Shown piece by piece: positions 44,346-53,791 of a stretch of DNA of 64,000 nt (position 1 is the first letter of the stretch; each line of letters starts with the position of its first letter). The translations under genes and the position numbers were made by a program. The stretch is from positions 1,674,001 through 1,738,000 of the forward strand of contig NZ_CP015106.1 in the NCBI RefSeq assembly GCF_002214565.1. Reading direction: 5' to 3'. Source of the stretch: Thermococcus radiotolerans. Its GTDB lineage: Archaea; Methanobacteriota_B; Thermococci; Thermococcales; Thermococcaceae. The notes beneath the pieces were generated by a model. The model was not told the DNA's origin, did not search any database, and saw only the letters and a program-made list of their open reading frames with translations.

Positions 44346-46295
44346 TCATTTGGTCAGCACGATGAACGACCATGGCGCCAGTTCTATGCGTTTGCTTCCG
44401 TTCTTCGCTGGGGTGTACTTCTCGGGGATTTCGATCGCTGCCCTCTCCCCCGAGTAGTTTATTCCCACGAGAACGCTATCGTCGCCGTGAACCCTCTCGT
44501 AGAGAAGGAGTCCGTTTTTGAAAGATATGGGCCTGAACTCACCCCGCTGGAGGGCTCGGCTCTCCCGCCTGAGCCTGATTAGCTCCTTCGTGGCCTTCAG
44601 TAGGCTGAGATTCCACTCTCCCTCGTCCCACTTCATCGGTGTCCTTCCGGCGCTCAGGCCCTCGCCGCCGCCGTTTAGGCCAATCTCATCGCCGTAGAAT
44701 ATAGAGGGAATTCCCCTGTACGTCATCAGAAAGGCCAGCGCGCAGAGGTATTTCTTTTCATCGCCGACTAAATCGATGAAGCGCTCTGTGTCGTGGTTGT
44801 CGAGGAAGTTGTACATCGCGTACTCCGCGGGCCCCAGGTGAACGCTCAGCAGCTCCAGCCCGTTGAGAAACTCCTCCGTGGTTATTTCGCCCTCCACGAA
44901 GAAGCGCAGAATGAGCTCGTAGAGTGGGTAGTTCATGGTGCCGTGAAAGACGTCAAAGAGCCAGAGCCTCGCGTCGTCCATGACCTCCCCAACGAGGTAT
45001 GCATTTCCCGGCATGGCTTTTCTTATCTCCCTCCAGAGCTCGGGAGGAACGCCGTGGGCGACATCAAGGCGCCAGCCGTCAGCGCCCCTCTCGAGCCAGT
45101 GTCGCATAACATCTTCTACTAACTGTCTAACCTCCGGGTTGTCGTGGTTCAGCCTCGGCATCAGCCAGACGGAGTAGAAGCTCTCGTAGTTCCATTTCAG
45201 CCCCTTGAGCTTCCTGTACCTCTCCGGCCAAGGCTCGCTCGATTTCAGAACCTCCAGGAATTCCTCAGAGACAACAGGGAAGCCGGTAACCCTGTAGAAG
45301 TCCCGGTACCGGCTCTTTTCTCCGTTCAGGATGACGTCTTGGAAGTAGGGATGGAAGAAGCTCGTGTGGTGGAAAACCCCGTCGAGAATCAGCCTGATGT
45401 CCCTCTTTTTGAGCTCCTCCACAAGCTTCCTGAAAACTCCCCATCCGCCGAGCTTTCTGTCGACCCTGAAGTAGTCCGTAACGTCGTAGCGATGGTACGT
45501 CATGGACTCGAATATCGGGGTGAGGTAGAGCGCGTTTACGCCGAGACCCTCGATGTGGTCGAGCCTCTTTATTATCCCGGCCAAGTCTCCGCCGTGGAAT
45601 CCCTCGCCCCTGAATGCCCTCCCCCTGGGCGTCCCAGGCAGGCCTCTATCGAACCGGTCGGGCATTATCTGGTAGAAAACCCGACCAAAAACCCATTCCG
45701 GAGTCTCGGACTTGTAGGGTTCGGCATCAAACGGGCCGTATTCGATGGTTTTTCCTTCGCATTCTACGAGGAAGGAATACTCGATTGGTCCCTCACCGGG
45801 TAGAACTGCCTCGAAGTACTCGAAGAGGTCATCGTGCGCCTTGAGCCTCATCTCGATTTCCTTGTCTCCGGTTCTTAGAACAACCCTTGGAGCCTTTCCC
45901 CTCAGTGCGCGGAAAACCACGTGGGTTCTCCCGGCGAAGGAGTAAAGATAGGTGGCGCTCGGCCTGTGGAAGAATTTCCCCTTCCCGATTATTCTCGCCA
46001 CGCTTACTTTCTTCTCGAACTTGTACGAGAGGCGTCGGTAGGTTGCCTTCTCCGGATTTTCCGGGTCGGGCAGGAACTCCCCGTCCACCGAAAAGCCGTA
46101 GTGCCAGATTCCCTCGGGGAGCTCCAGCTTTACGCTCCATCTTTCCCCTTTCTGCCTCATTCGAAAGCTTCCCTCGTTGAAGGCGTTGAAGCTTCCCAAG
46201 AGATAGGTGTAGCTTCCCTTCGCGGGTATTGAGAACTCCACCTCGGCGACCCTGCCGAAGCGGTCGTCCGGTTTGAACCCGAAAATTTTATACAC
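44346..46295 (-). CDS. GH13 pullulanase/cyclomaltodextrinase-type alpha-glucan hydrolase
   Basis: A 649-residue GH13 enzyme without signal peptide, expected to hydrolyse imported maltodextrins, cyclodextrins or pullulan in the cytoplasm. An N-terminal carbohydrate-binding-like domain (about residues 1-110, with VEFSIPAKGSYTYLLGSFNA) precedes the barrel. The conserved regions are ILDGVFHHTS, WRLDVAHGV with the nucleophile Asp, LVGEVMDDA with the acid Glu, and NFLDNHDTERF. The GTG at 46295 gives the usual VYKIFGFK start with GGTGGGGAAG before it; a longer frame to 46772 runs antisense to the regulator gene. A TATA element (46323-46330) leaves almost no leader. Confidence 0.92.
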   Translation of the reverse strand: MYKIFGFKPDDRFGRVAEVEFSIPAKGSYTYLLGSFNAFNEGSFRMRQKGERWSVKLELPEGIWHYGFSVDGEFLPDPENPEKATYRRLSYKFEKKVSVARIIGKGKFFHRPSATYLYSFAGRTHVVFRALRGKAPRVVLRTGDKEIEMRLKAHDDLFEYFEAVLPGEGPIEYSFLVECEGKTIEYGPFDAEPYKSETPEWVFGRVFYQIMPDRFDRGLPGTPRGRAFRGEGFHGGDLAGIIKRLDHIEGLGVNALYLTPIFESMTYHRYDVTDYFRVDRKLGGWGVFRKLVEELKKRDIRLILDGVFHHTSFFHPYFQDVILNGEKSRYRDFYRVTGFPVVSEEFLEVLKSSEPWPERYRKLKGLKWNYESFYSVWLMPRLNHDNPEVRQLVEDVMRHWLERGADGWRLDVAHGVPPELWREIRKAMPGNAYLVGEVMDDARLWLFDVFHGTMNYPLYELILRFFVEGEITTEEFLNGLELLSVHLGPAEYAMYNFLDNHDTERFIDLVGDEKKYLCALAFLMTYRGIPSIFYGDEIGLNGGGEGLSAGRTPMKWDEGEWNLSLLKATKELIRLRRESRALQRGEFRPISFKNGLLLYERVHGDDSVLVGINYSGERAAIEIPEKYTPAKNGSKRIELAPWSFIVLTK

Positions 46296-46309
46296 CTTCC
46301 CCACCCAAG

Positions 46310-46330
46310 TATCACTACTGATGAATAAAC
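46310..46330 (-). promoter_or_regulatory. Pullulanase-gene promoter with degenerate TrmBL1/Tgr-like site
   Basis: On the minus strand GTTTATTC (46323-46330) is the TATA-like element. ATTCAT-CAGTA-GTGATA (46310-46326) follows and matches the operator consensus at 9 of 12 positions, with a perfect right half-site. It also lies upstream of the regulator's own gene on the plus strand. Confidence 0.5.
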
Positions 46331-46367
46331 TATTGCGAGTGAAACTTAAAAGTTTGGAGGTCTCGGT

Positions 46368-47390
46368 ATGAAGGAAGAGGAAATCATTGAAAAGCTTCAG
46401 AAGCTTGGTCTCACCAAGTACGAGAGCCTGGCGTACATAACCCTTCTCAAGCTCGGCCCGAGCAAGGCCACGGACATAACGAAGGAGAGCGGCATTCCCC
46501 ACACGAGGGTTTACGACGTCCTGAGCTCCCTCCACAGAAAGGGATTCGTTGACGTCATGCACGGCTCTCCGAGGCTCTACAAGCCGGTTAACCCCGGGGT
46601 GGTCCTTGAGAAGATAAAGGAGGACTTTATAGAGGACATCGAGAACCTCAAGGTGGCTTTTCTCGACCTCTACCGTGAGGTTCACGGGGAGGAGCTGCCC
46701 GAGATTTGGACTATTCAGGGGTTCGACAACACCGTTGAGAGGGCCGAGTACGTCATAAGAACCGCCAAGCACGAAGTTCTCATAAACACGCCCTTCGAGT
46801 TCCTCAAGCTCCTCAAGGGCGAGATACGCGCAAGGAAGGACATAGTGTTCGTAATCATAAGCAACTTCGAGGAGATACCCGACTGGCTGAAGAGGGACAA
46901 CATAATACTCGCCAGAACCGGCGGCGCCCCCTGGCTCATGGCCAGCTGGATAATCGGCGACCTAAACTACGCCCTCTTCTTCGGCGCCCTTCCGAGGGAC
47001 AAGAGGCGCGAGAAGTTCTACTCCTTCTGGGCGAAGAGTCCCAAGATAATCCAGAACTACATGCACTGGTTCTACACCATTTACTTCGACAACAGTGAGA
47101 TGGTTAAGCCAATCAACTACGAATCCCTGCCTAAGCCGCTCTCGCTCGTGAACATAAGGACCCTGATAACCCTCCTGAAGTTCGTTGAGCTCCCCAAGAG
47201 GGCGGAGATAGTCGGAAGGCTCGTGGACACCAAGGAGCCGGTAACCCTGGACGGGGAGATAATCGCCTACGAGTACACGCCGCTGATGGCCAACGTGACG
47301 GCCAGAGCCGACGGCAGAGAGTGGAAGGTCGGTGGCATAGGCAGCTACTTCGAGGACATCGAGGGGGAGAAGTTCATCCTCCTCGAGTGA
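46368..47390 (+). CDS. trmBL1: Sugar-responsive transcription regulator TrmBL1/Tgr
   Basis: A 340-residue regulator of the TrmB family. Residues 1-80 are a winged helix (KLGLTKYESLAYITLLKLG, SGIPHTRVYDVLSSLHRKGF), followed by a short coiled-coil and a C-terminal sugar-binding domain of about 220 residues. In Pyrococcus and T. kodakarensis this protein represses sugar-uptake and glycolytic genes and activates gluconeogenic ones through TATCAC-N5-GTGATA, and maltotriose-type sugars release it. It sits divergently from the pullulanase gene and just upstream of glgA. The start follows GGAGGTCTCGGT. Confidence 0.95.
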   Translation: MKEEEIIEKLQKLGLTKYESLAYITLLKLGPSKATDITKESGIPHTRVYDVLSSLHRKGFVDVMHGSPRLYKPVNPGVVLEKIKEDFIEDIENLKVAFLDLYREVHGEELPEIWTIQGFDNTVERAEYVIRTAKHEVLINTPFEFLKLLKGEIRARKDIVFVIISNFEEIPDWLKRDNIILARTGGAPWLMASWIIGDLNYALFFGALPRDKRREKFYSFWAKSPKIIQNYMHWFYTIYFDNSEMVKPINYESLPKPLSLVNIRTLITLLKFVELPKRAEIVGRLVDTKEPVTLDGEIIAYEYTPLMANVTARADGREWKVGGIGSYFEDIEGEKFILLE

Positions 47391-47435
47391 AGTTCTCCTT
47401 TTCAATTCATTGATTCACGGGAGTTGGTGATGCCA

Positions 47436-48788
47436 ATGCGGATTCTTATCCTTGGGTTTGAGTATTTGCCCGTTAAGGTTGGCGGCCTCGCCGAGGCTGT
47501 GACGAGCATAGCCGAGGGACTCGTTGAACTGGGAAACGAGGTCGTCGTTTTCACCCCCGACCACGGTAGAAACCTCGGTGAAGTCGCCGGCTCCTTCAGG
47601 GTCTTGGCCTTTGGGGAGCCTGTCACTGTAACCGTCAGGAAGAGGGAGCAGAACGGGGTGGTTGTCTACTCCCTCGGCGGGGGGCTTCTTAGTGAGGCCG
47701 ATGTTTACGGCCCGAGCTGGGACGATCTGCTCAGGAAAACCGTTCTCTTTGGAAAGGCGAGCGTCGGACTGATGAACGAGCTTATCGAAACCTTCAAGCC
47801 GGATGTAATCCACTCCCACGACTGGCACACCGTCTTCGCCTTCGGCCTCTTGAAGAAGTACTTCGGTATAAGGGGCGTTTTCACGGTTCACAGGCTCAAC
47901 AAGGCCAGGATTCCGGGCCACTACTTCCACGACGCGAATCTCGGCGAGCTTGCACCGTATCCGGACATAGACCCCGAGCACACCGCCGGGTACATAGCGG
48001 ACGTCGTAACGACCGTCAGCAGGAGCTATCTGTGGGAGGAGTGGGATTTCTTCAGGCACTTCGAGGGCAAGGTTACGCACGTCTTCAACGGCATAGACTG
48101 CTCCTTCTGGAACGAGGAGCTCATGGAGACGAAGGACCTCCCCAGAGAGGAGAGACGGAGGCGCGTCTTGGAGCGCTTCGGTCTGAGCGATGGGAAGGCT
48201 TTCATGTTCATAGGGCGCTTTGACAAGGCCCAGAAGGGGGTTGACACCCTTCTAAGGGCGATAGAGGTTCTCTCGGCGGATCCGGCCTTTAGGGAGATGA
48301 GGTTCATCATAATCGGCAAGGGCCATCCCGAGCTTGAGGCGTGGGCGAAGGCCGTGCAGAACCGCTTCCCCGAGAACGTCAGGGTAATTACCGAGCTCCT
48401 CAGCAGGGAGACCGTTCGCGAACTGTACGGCTCGGTGGACTTCGTGATAATCCCGTCGTACTTCGAGCCCTTCGGTCTGGTGCAGCTTGAGGCCATGTGT
48501 CTCGGCGCGGTTCCCATAGGCAGCGCCGTAGGTGGGATAAATGACACGATAATAGACCTCAACTCCGATCCGGAGAACGCCACGGGACTGCTCGTTCCCC
48601 CGAGGGACGCCTTTGCCCTCGCCAGGGCGATGGTTCTCGCCAAGGAGCTGGACGATGCGACCTTGAGAAAGCTCAGGGAGAACGGGAAAAAGAGGGCAAG
48701 GAAGGACTTCACGTGGGAGAATGCCTGCAGGAGATACATGAAGGTTTACGAGGGGGCCGTTGACAAGGCCGTTCCTTTCCTCCGCTAA
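47436..48788 (+). CDS. glgA: Glycogen synthase (GT5)
   Basis: A 450-residue glucosyltransferase that extends alpha-1,4-glucan from ADP- or UDP-glucose. The N-terminal motif [12 protein letters not shown] holds the K-x-G-G loop. HSHDWHT and [14 protein letters not shown] follow. In the C-terminal domain [16 protein letters not shown] binds the donor, and [17 protein letters not shown] contains the conserved Glu. I chose the ATG at 47436, 4 bases after GGTGAT; ATG 47430 and GTG 47427 overlap that site. It is 46 bases downstream of the regulator gene. The end overlaps the Rnp2 gene by 4 bases. Confidence 0.94.
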   Translation: MRILILGFEYLPVKVGGLAEAVTSIAEGLVELGNEVVVFTPDHGRNLGEVAGSFRVLAFGEPVTVTVRKREQNGVVVYSLGGGLLSEADVYGPSWDDLLRKTVLFGKASVGLMNELIETFKPDVIHSHDWHTVFAFGLLKKYFGIRGVFTVHRLNKARIPGHYFHDANLGELAPYPDIDPEHTAGYIADVVTTVSRSYLWEEWDFFRHFEGKVTHVFNGIDCSFWNEELMETKDLPREERRRRVLERFGLSDGKAFMFIGRFDKAQKGVDTLLRAIEVLSADPAFREMRFIIIGKGHPELEAWAKAVQNRFPENVRVITELLSRETVRELYGSVDFVIIPSYFEPFGLVQLEAMCLGAVPIGSAVGGINDTIIDLNSDPENATGLLVPPRDAFALARAMVLAKELDDATLRKLRENGKKRARKDFTWENACRRYMKVYEGAVDKAVPFLR

Positions 48789-49153
48789 CGCCAGCCGTAC
48801 TCGGCTAAAAATTTCTTTTTCAGCCTTTTTATCGTTCCGGAAACACCGAGGGTTCTGAAGATGGCCCTTGAGCCGTTTATGTGGGTGACCAGCGTCAGGG
48901 CGAAGCGCAGCTCCTCCACGTGCTTCCTGTCGACTCTTACAATTCCTGTCTGGCTCTTCTCGTCGAACTTGATGAACCAGGGTTTTGCCCTCGCCGAGCC
49001 GAGGGTTCCCAGCGTTGAGAGGCTCGCGTCCCATATGGCCCTCTTTATCTCATCCTTCTTAAACGGCCTCTCCCCGATGACCTGAAAGGCTATGTAGCGG
49101 TGCTTGTCCCTCAGGGTGGGCGGCAGGTACTTCGGCTTTTCCCTCATAGGCAT
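48785..49153 (-). CDS. rnp2: RNase P protein component 2 (Pop5/Rnp2)
   Basis: A 122-residue protein subunit of RNase P, which together with Rnp3 activates the RNA at 10110-10433. Recognisable segments are [19 protein letters not shown], the [20 protein letters not shown] stretch and the terminal [16 protein letters not shown] element at 49175-49185 puts transcription start at about the ATG (49153), so the message is probably leaderless; the in-frame ATG at 49147 is the alternative. The frame upstream of this is a shadow of the radical SAM gene. Confidence 0.94.
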   Translation of the reverse strand: MPMREKPKYLPPTLRDKHRYIAFQVIGERPFKKDEIKRAIWDASLSTLGTLGSARAKPWFIKFDEKSQTGIVRVDRKHVEELRFALTLVTHINGSRAIFRTLGVSGTIKRLKKKFLAEYGWR

Positions 49154-49174
49154 CTGGACAACTTTGCCCGCCAA

Positions 49175-49185
49175 CCTTTTTAAGC
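49175..49185. promoter_or_regulatory. Shared TATA element for rnp2 and the radical SAM gene
   Basis: CCTTTTTAAGC sits between the starts at 49153 (minus) and 49220 (plus). Reading both ways gives a TTTTTAAG or CTTAAAAA box about 25 bases from a plausible start site on each side. Confidence 0.5.
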
Positions 49186-49219
49186 TCTCCCCCGCGTTTA
49201 GGGTTAGCGAGGTGAGTCG

Positions 49220-50305
49220 ATGGTCTGGGAGACGCCTTACTTTTCGTACGCTGTGAGAGAGCTCCCCAGGGGCTGCCAGCTCTGCGTTAGGGGTGAGAAG
49301 CTCGTCCTCTTCACGACGGGGGTCTGCCCGAGGGACTGCTTCTACTGCCCGCTGAGCGAGATGAGAAGGGGAGACGTTGTCTACGCCAACGAGAGACCCG
49401 TCAAAAGCCTGGACGACGTGATCGAAGAGGCCCTTCTGATGGAGGCCAAGGGGGCAGGCGTTACGGGCGGAGACCCGCTGGCGAGGCTTGACAGGACGGC
49501 TGAGTATATACGGGTTCTCAAGGAGGCCTTCGGCGAGGACTTCCATGTTCACCTCTACACCACCGGAGCTTTGGCCACGAAGAAAAACCTCGAAAAGCTC
49601 TACGATGCCGGCCTGGATGAGATACGCTTTCATCCTGATCTCTTCAACCCGAACTCGAAGCTCTTCAAAGTCGAGATTGAGAATATGAAAAACGCCTTCG
49701 ACTTCGAGTGGGACGTCGGCGGCGAGATTCCATCGATTCCGGGGCAGTTCGAGAGGATGAGGTGGTATGCCGAGTTTCTCGATAATCTCGGAGCGAAGTT
49801 CCTCAACGTGAACGAGCTTGAGTTCAGCGAGACGAACCTGAGGGCTATTCTCGACAGGGGCTACAGGCCGATAAGCGACGAGAGCGCCGCCATAAAGGGT
49901 TCCCTTGAGCTGGGCCTGAAGCTCCTTGAATGGGGCGAGGAGAACACCTCGCTGAGCTACCACCTGTGCACGGCCAAGCTGAAGGACGCCGTCCAGCTCA
50001 AGAACAGGCTGAGGAGGATGGCCAAGAACGTGGCCAGACCCTATATGGAGATAACCGAGGACGGGACGCTCCGGTTTGGCATAGCTGAATACGACGACCT
50101 CGACGAGCTCTACGCGCTCCTCGTGGAGGAGGCGGAGGTTCCGCCGGAGTGGCTGTATATCAACAGGGCGAAGGGCAGGATAGAGATGCCGGAGGAGGTC
50201 GCTGTCGAGCTGGCTGAGGCAATAGAGGGCGATGTGAGGTTCTTCATCGTCGAGGAGTACCCGACCTTTGAGGGGATTGAGGTCGAGAGGATCCCGCTGC
50301 CTTGA
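49220..50305 (+). CDS. Radical SAM protein of unknown substrate
   Basis: A 361-residue radical SAM enzyme. The 4Fe-4S motif [10 protein letters not shown] (CxxxCxxC) is at about residue 35, and an extra Cys pair lies before it in GCQLCVRG. The glycine-rich segment [16 protein letters not shown] matches the SAM-binding GGEP-like motif. The C-terminal 150 residues include [19 protein letters not shown], a possible second cluster ligand. Archaeal homologues of this arrangement exist, but I cannot name the reaction. The start follows GAGGTGAGTCG. Confidence 0.87.
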   Translation: MVWETPYFSYAVRELPRGCQLCVRGEKLVLFTTGVCPRDCFYCPLSEMRRGDVVYANERPVKSLDDVIEEALLMEAKGAGVTGGDPLARLDRTAEYIRVLKEAFGEDFHVHLYTTGALATKKNLEKLYDAGLDEIRFHPDLFNPNSKLFKVEIENMKNAFDFEWDVGGEIPSIPGQFERMRWYAEFLDNLGAKFLNVNELEFSETNLRAILDRGYRPISDESAAIKGSLELGLKLLEWGEENTSLSYHLCTAKLKDAVQLKNRLRRMAKNVARPYMEITEDGTLRFGIAEYDDLDELYALLVEEAEVPPEWLYINRAKGRIEMPEEVAVELAEAIEGDVRFFIVEEYPTFEGIEVERIPLP

Positions 50306-50335
50306 ATTTCTCTTGGTTTGTTCTTTTGAGTTGTT

Positions 50336-50372
50336 ACTTATGGGGGCGTAAGTAACTTACGGGGGCATAAGT
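50336..50372. repeat. Two 18-base imperfect palindromes in tandem
   Basis: ACTTATGGGGGCGTAAGT (50336-50353) and ACTTACGGGGGCATAAGT (50355-50372) are separated by one base. Each has ACTTA/TAAGT arms around a GGGGGC core. The two differing positions are swapped between the copies, so arms also pair perfectly across copies. They lie in the convergent gap between the radical SAM gene and ileS. Confidence 0.8.
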
Positions 50373-50435
50373 TCAGGCACCAAGTGCGATCCTGAGGTCT
50401 ACTGAGGTAATACAGAAGAAGGAAATGAGAGGGCC

Positions 50436-53400
50436 TCAGCCCTCGACCTTCTCAATCCCTATCTTTGCCTGAACCTCGGGCCACTCGACGATGTAGCCCT
50501 TAGCCTGGCCGAAGATTACTTCCACAGCTCTCGTCTCCCTCATTATGTAGTTGAGGTTCTCCTCGAGCAGTTCGCGGTTCTCGTCGGTGGTCTCTATGGT
50601 GACGACTATCCTGTCGTTGACGTCGAGGTCGAGCCTCTTCCTCATCTCCTGTATCCTTCTGACGAACTCCCTGGCGAGTCCCTCGGCGAGGAGCTCCCTC
50701 GTGAGGGTCTTGTCCACGAAGACCCTTCCGCCCTCGAACTCTTCGCTCACGAAGAAGTCCGGCAGCTTCTCCTCTATGCTCAGGTGCTCCCTCGTGAGGT
50801 GGAAGGTCTTGCCCTCGATTTCCACGTCCATCTCGCCGGCCTCGTAGAGTTCCCTGCCGTGCTCGGCTATCCACTGGGACACGAGCCTGGCGTCGCCCTT
50901 GAACTCTGGGCCAACTTTCGCGAAGTTGGGCTTGATGAGGAGCTCGCGCTCGACTTTGCCGACGATTACTTCCTTGGCGTTGAGCTGGTCGCGCAGGATT
51001 CTGTTGAGCCTCTCGACGGCTTTTGCAACGGTCTCGTCCTCGGTCTCGACGATTATCCTCCTGACGGGGTAGCGGAGCTTTATCCTGGCCCTCTGCCTTG
51101 CTGAAGAGCCGGCCTCGACTATCCTCCTGACGTACTCCATCTCCCTCTCAAGCTCCTCGTCCCTTGCCTCTTCCTCGACCTCCGGCCAGTCGAGCATGTG
51201 GACGCTCTCCACGCCGAGGAACGGCCTGAGCATGTTCTGGTATATCTCCTCCGCTATGTACGGGGTAAACGGTGCCATGAGCCTCAGCAGGACGTCGAAG
51301 ACCTTCCAGACGGTGTAATAAGCTGCCAACTTGTCCGGGTCGTCTCCTTCAACCCACATGCGCTTCCTGATGAGCCTCACGTACCACCTGCTTAGATCCT
51401 CAACGACGAAGTGGTATATCGCTCTCGTCGCCTTTGTGAGCCTGAAGGTCTCTATGCCCTCGGTGACGTCTCCCACGAGGCTGTTGACCCTGCTGAGTAT
51501 CCACCTGTCCTCCTCGCGGAACGGCAGTTCCTCGGGCTTGAGCTTCGTCGGGTCAAAGTTGTCGAGGCTCATGTAGGTGGCGCTGAGAACGTAGACGTTC
51601 CAGAGTATGTTGAGCATCCTCTTGACTTGCTCAAGGCCCTTCCAGCTGAAGCGCAGGTTCTCCCACGGGTTGGTGGCCCAGAGCATGTAGAACCTGAAGG
51701 GGTCTCTTCCCTCCTTCTGGACGACCTCCTCAGGCCTTATGATGTTGCCGAGGCTCTTGCTCATCTTGTCGCCCTTTTCGTCGAGGACGTAGCCGTGCAT
51801 AGCCACGTGCCTGTAGGGGACGGTGTCGAAGGCTATAACCGAGGCAGCCTGCTGGGAGTAGAACCACTTGGTGACTTGGTCCTCACCCTCAACTATGAAG
51901 TCCGCCGGCCAGAGCTTCCTGAAGTTCTCTTCCGTTCTCGGGTAGTCGAGGGAAGCCCAGCTCGCTATTCCGCTGTCGAACCAGACGTCAACGACGTCCT
52001 TTACACGGCGCATCTCCTTGTCGTTGACCTTTATGACAAAGGCATCGACGTAGGGCCTGTGGAGGTCCTCCGGGCCGAGCTTCTCCTCTATGACCTTGAG
52101 CTTCTCCTCGTAGTCCTCAGGGAGGTCTATCCTCTCGCCGTTAACCTCTATCGCAACGCTGAGCTCTACCAGCTCCTTGAAGCTTCCAACGACGTGTATC
52201 TCGCCGTCCTCGCTCTCCCATATCGGGAGAGGTATTCCCCAGTAGCGCTGCCTGCTTATGACCCAGTCGCCGGAATTCATGACGCCGTTGTCGTAGCGCA
52301 CCTTGACCCAGTCTGGGTACCAGGTCACCTTCTCGTCGTTCTCCTTGATTATGAGGTCCTTCACCTTGCTGACCTTGAGGAACCACTGGTCTGTTGCACG
52401 GAATATGAGCGGGGTCTTACAGCGCCAGCAGTGTGGGTACTTGTGCTCTATCGTTCCGGCCTTCACGAGGTAGCCCTTCTCGCGAAGGTGCTCTATTATC
52501 TCCGGATCGGCGTCCTTGACGTAGGTTCCCTTCCAGTAGCCCTCGGTGTAGCGTCCCTCGTCGTCGACCGGGCTGTAGACCGGCAGGCCGTACTGTCTTC
52601 CTATCTCGAAGTCCTCCTCACCGTGACCTGGGGCGGTGTGGACAAGGCCGGTACCTTCTCCCAACGTCACGTGCTCGCCGAGGATTACGCGGTGTGCCCA
52701 CTCGTACTTCTCGCGGAACTCCTTCTGGGTTGGATACTCGTCCATGAGGACGTGGACGTAGCGGAGCCCCTCAAGCTCCTCTCCCTTGAACTCCTCAACT
52801 ATCTCGCCCTTAACTCCAGCTTCGCTCAAAACCCTTTCAACGAGGGCCTTCGCTATTATCCAGTACTCCTCTCCGTTCTCGGTCTCGACCCTAACCTTGG
52901 CGTAGTCGTAGTCTGCGTGAACGGTGACGGCAAGGTTGGCCGGGAGAGTCCACGGTGTCGTCGTCCAGATGAGAAGGTACTCGTTCTCCTTCCCCTCGAC
53001 CGGGAACTTGACGTATATGCTCGGGTCCTCCCTTATCTTGTACTCGCCGCGGACCTCGTGTTCAGCCAAAGCCGTCTCACAGCGCGGGCACCAGTGGAGG
53101 ACGCGCTTGTCCTTCTCCAGAAGTCCCTTCTCGTGGGCCCTCTTGAGCGTGAACCAGCCTGATTCGATGTACTCGTTCTTTATGGTCATGTAGGGGTTGT
53201 CCCAGTCCATCCAGACGCCGAGCATCTTGAACTGCTCCGTCATGACCTTGAGGTTGTTGAGAGCGAACTCCTTGCACTTCCTTATGAACTCGTCAACGCC
53301 TATCTCGGTCTCTATGTCCTTCTTTATCTTGAGCCCGAGCGCCTGCTCGACTTTGACCTCTATCGGGAGGCCGTGCATGTCGAAGCCCGGCTGTCTGCGG

Positions 53401-53639
53401 ACGTTGTAGCCCTGCATGGTTCTGAACCTTATCACCATGTCCTTGATTATCTTGTTCCAGGCCGTTCCGAGGTGTATTGCACCGCTGACGTACGGGGGCC
53501 CGTCGAGGAAGTAGTACTTCGGTCCCTTTGCCCTGTTTTCCTTCACCTTCTCATAGGTGTTGTTCTCCTCCCAAAAGCGCTCGACCTTTTCCTCAAGCTT
53601 CCCTGGGTTATACTCCCTAAACTCCGGTTCCTTTATCAT
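50436..53639 (-). CDS. ileS: Isoleucine-tRNA ligase
   Basis: A 1067-residue class I synthetase that charges tRNA-Ile. The HIGH motif is GAIHLGTA near residue 56 and the KMSKS loop KGDKMSKSLGNII. The CP1 editing domain contains the WTTTPWTLPANLAV stretch. Zinc-type cysteines (VLHWCPRCETALAEHE and PHCWRCKTPLI) are visible. The anticodon-binding and C-terminal parts are complete. Archaeal/eukaryotic-type length is normal. The start follows GGAGGGTTTTGAC. A leader of up to about 110 bases is possible. Confidence 0.97.
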   Translation of the reverse strand: MIKEPEFREYNPGKLEEKVERFWEENNTYEKVKENRAKGPKYYFLDGPPYVSGAIHLGTAWNKIIKDMVIRFRTMQGYNVRRQPGFDMHGLPIEVKVEQALGLKIKKDIETEIGVDEFIRKCKEFALNNLKVMTEQFKMLGVWMDWDNPYMTIKNEYIESGWFTLKRAHEKGLLEKDKRVLHWCPRCETALAEHEVRGEYKIREDPSIYVKFPVEGKENEYLLIWTTTPWTLPANLAVTVHADYDYAKVRVETENGEEYWIIAKALVERVLSEAGVKGEIVEEFKGEELEGLRYVHVLMDEYPTQKEFREKYEWAHRVILGEHVTLGEGTGLVHTAPGHGEEDFEIGRQYGLPVYSPVDDEGRYTEGYWKGTYVKDADPEIIEHLREKGYLVKAGTIEHKYPHCWRCKTPLIFRATDQWFLKVSKVKDLIIKENDEKVTWYPDWVKVRYDNGVMNSGDWVISRQRYWGIPLPIWESEDGEIHVVGSFKELVELSVAIEVNGERIDLPEDYEEKLKVIEEKLGPEDLHRPYVDAFVIKVNDKEMRRVKDVVDVWFDSGIASWASLDYPRTEENFRKLWPADFIVEGEDQVTKWFYSQQAASVIAFDTVPYRHVAMHGYVLDEKGDKMSKSLGNIIRPEEVVQKEGRDPFRFYMLWATNPWENLRFSWKGLEQVKRMLNILWNVYVLSATYMSLDNFDPTKLKPEELPFREEDRWILSRVNSLVGDVTEGIETFRLTKATRAIYHFVVEDLSRWYVRLIRKRMWVEGDDPDKLAAYYTVWKVFDVLLRLMAPFTPYIAEEIYQNMLRPFLGVESVHMLDWPEVEEEARDEELEREMEYVRRIVEAGSSARQRARIKLRYPVRRIIVETEDETVAKAVERLNRILRDQLNAKEVIVGKVERELLIKPNFAKVGPEFKGDARLVSQWIAEHGRELYEAGEMDVEIEGKTFHLTREHLSIEEKLPDFFVSEEFEGGRVFVDKTLTRELLAEGLAREFVRRIQEMRKRLDLDVNDRIVVTIETTDENRELLEENLNYIMRETRAVEVIFGQAKGYIVEWPEVQAKIGIEKVEG

Positions 53640-53791
53640 GTCAAAACCCTCCAGAAATGATCTTTAGGATGGACTACCCTAGAACAGGGGGACTCAAGCC
53701 GCGAAACGGGCGAAGCGAAGGATAAAACACTCCCCCCTCATGGGCATCGGGGCAAAATTGGGAACTTCCCTTATAAGGTTTTTGGGTGGGG
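53640..53791 (-). promoter_or_regulatory. Region upstream of ileS with two TATA-like elements
   Basis: On the minus strand CTTATAAGG (53769-53777) and GTGTTTTATC (53721-53730) are TATA-like. They lie about 130 and 85 bases before the ileS ATG. The remaining sequence is partly GC-rich with short inverted repeats; no protein gene is visible. It might hold a structured leader or a processed downstream part of the H/ACA transcript. Confidence 0.4.

Noticed and set aside
46296-46772. N-terminal extension of the pullulanase frame
   Set aside because: It runs antisense to the trmBL1 winged-helix domain and has no similarity to GH13 enzymes; GTG 46295 fits family and signals.
51411-53162. A 583-residue open frame on the plus strand
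   Set aside because: It is antisense to ileS over its whole length, has no ribosome binding site or recognisable domain, and arises from GC-rich codon bias.
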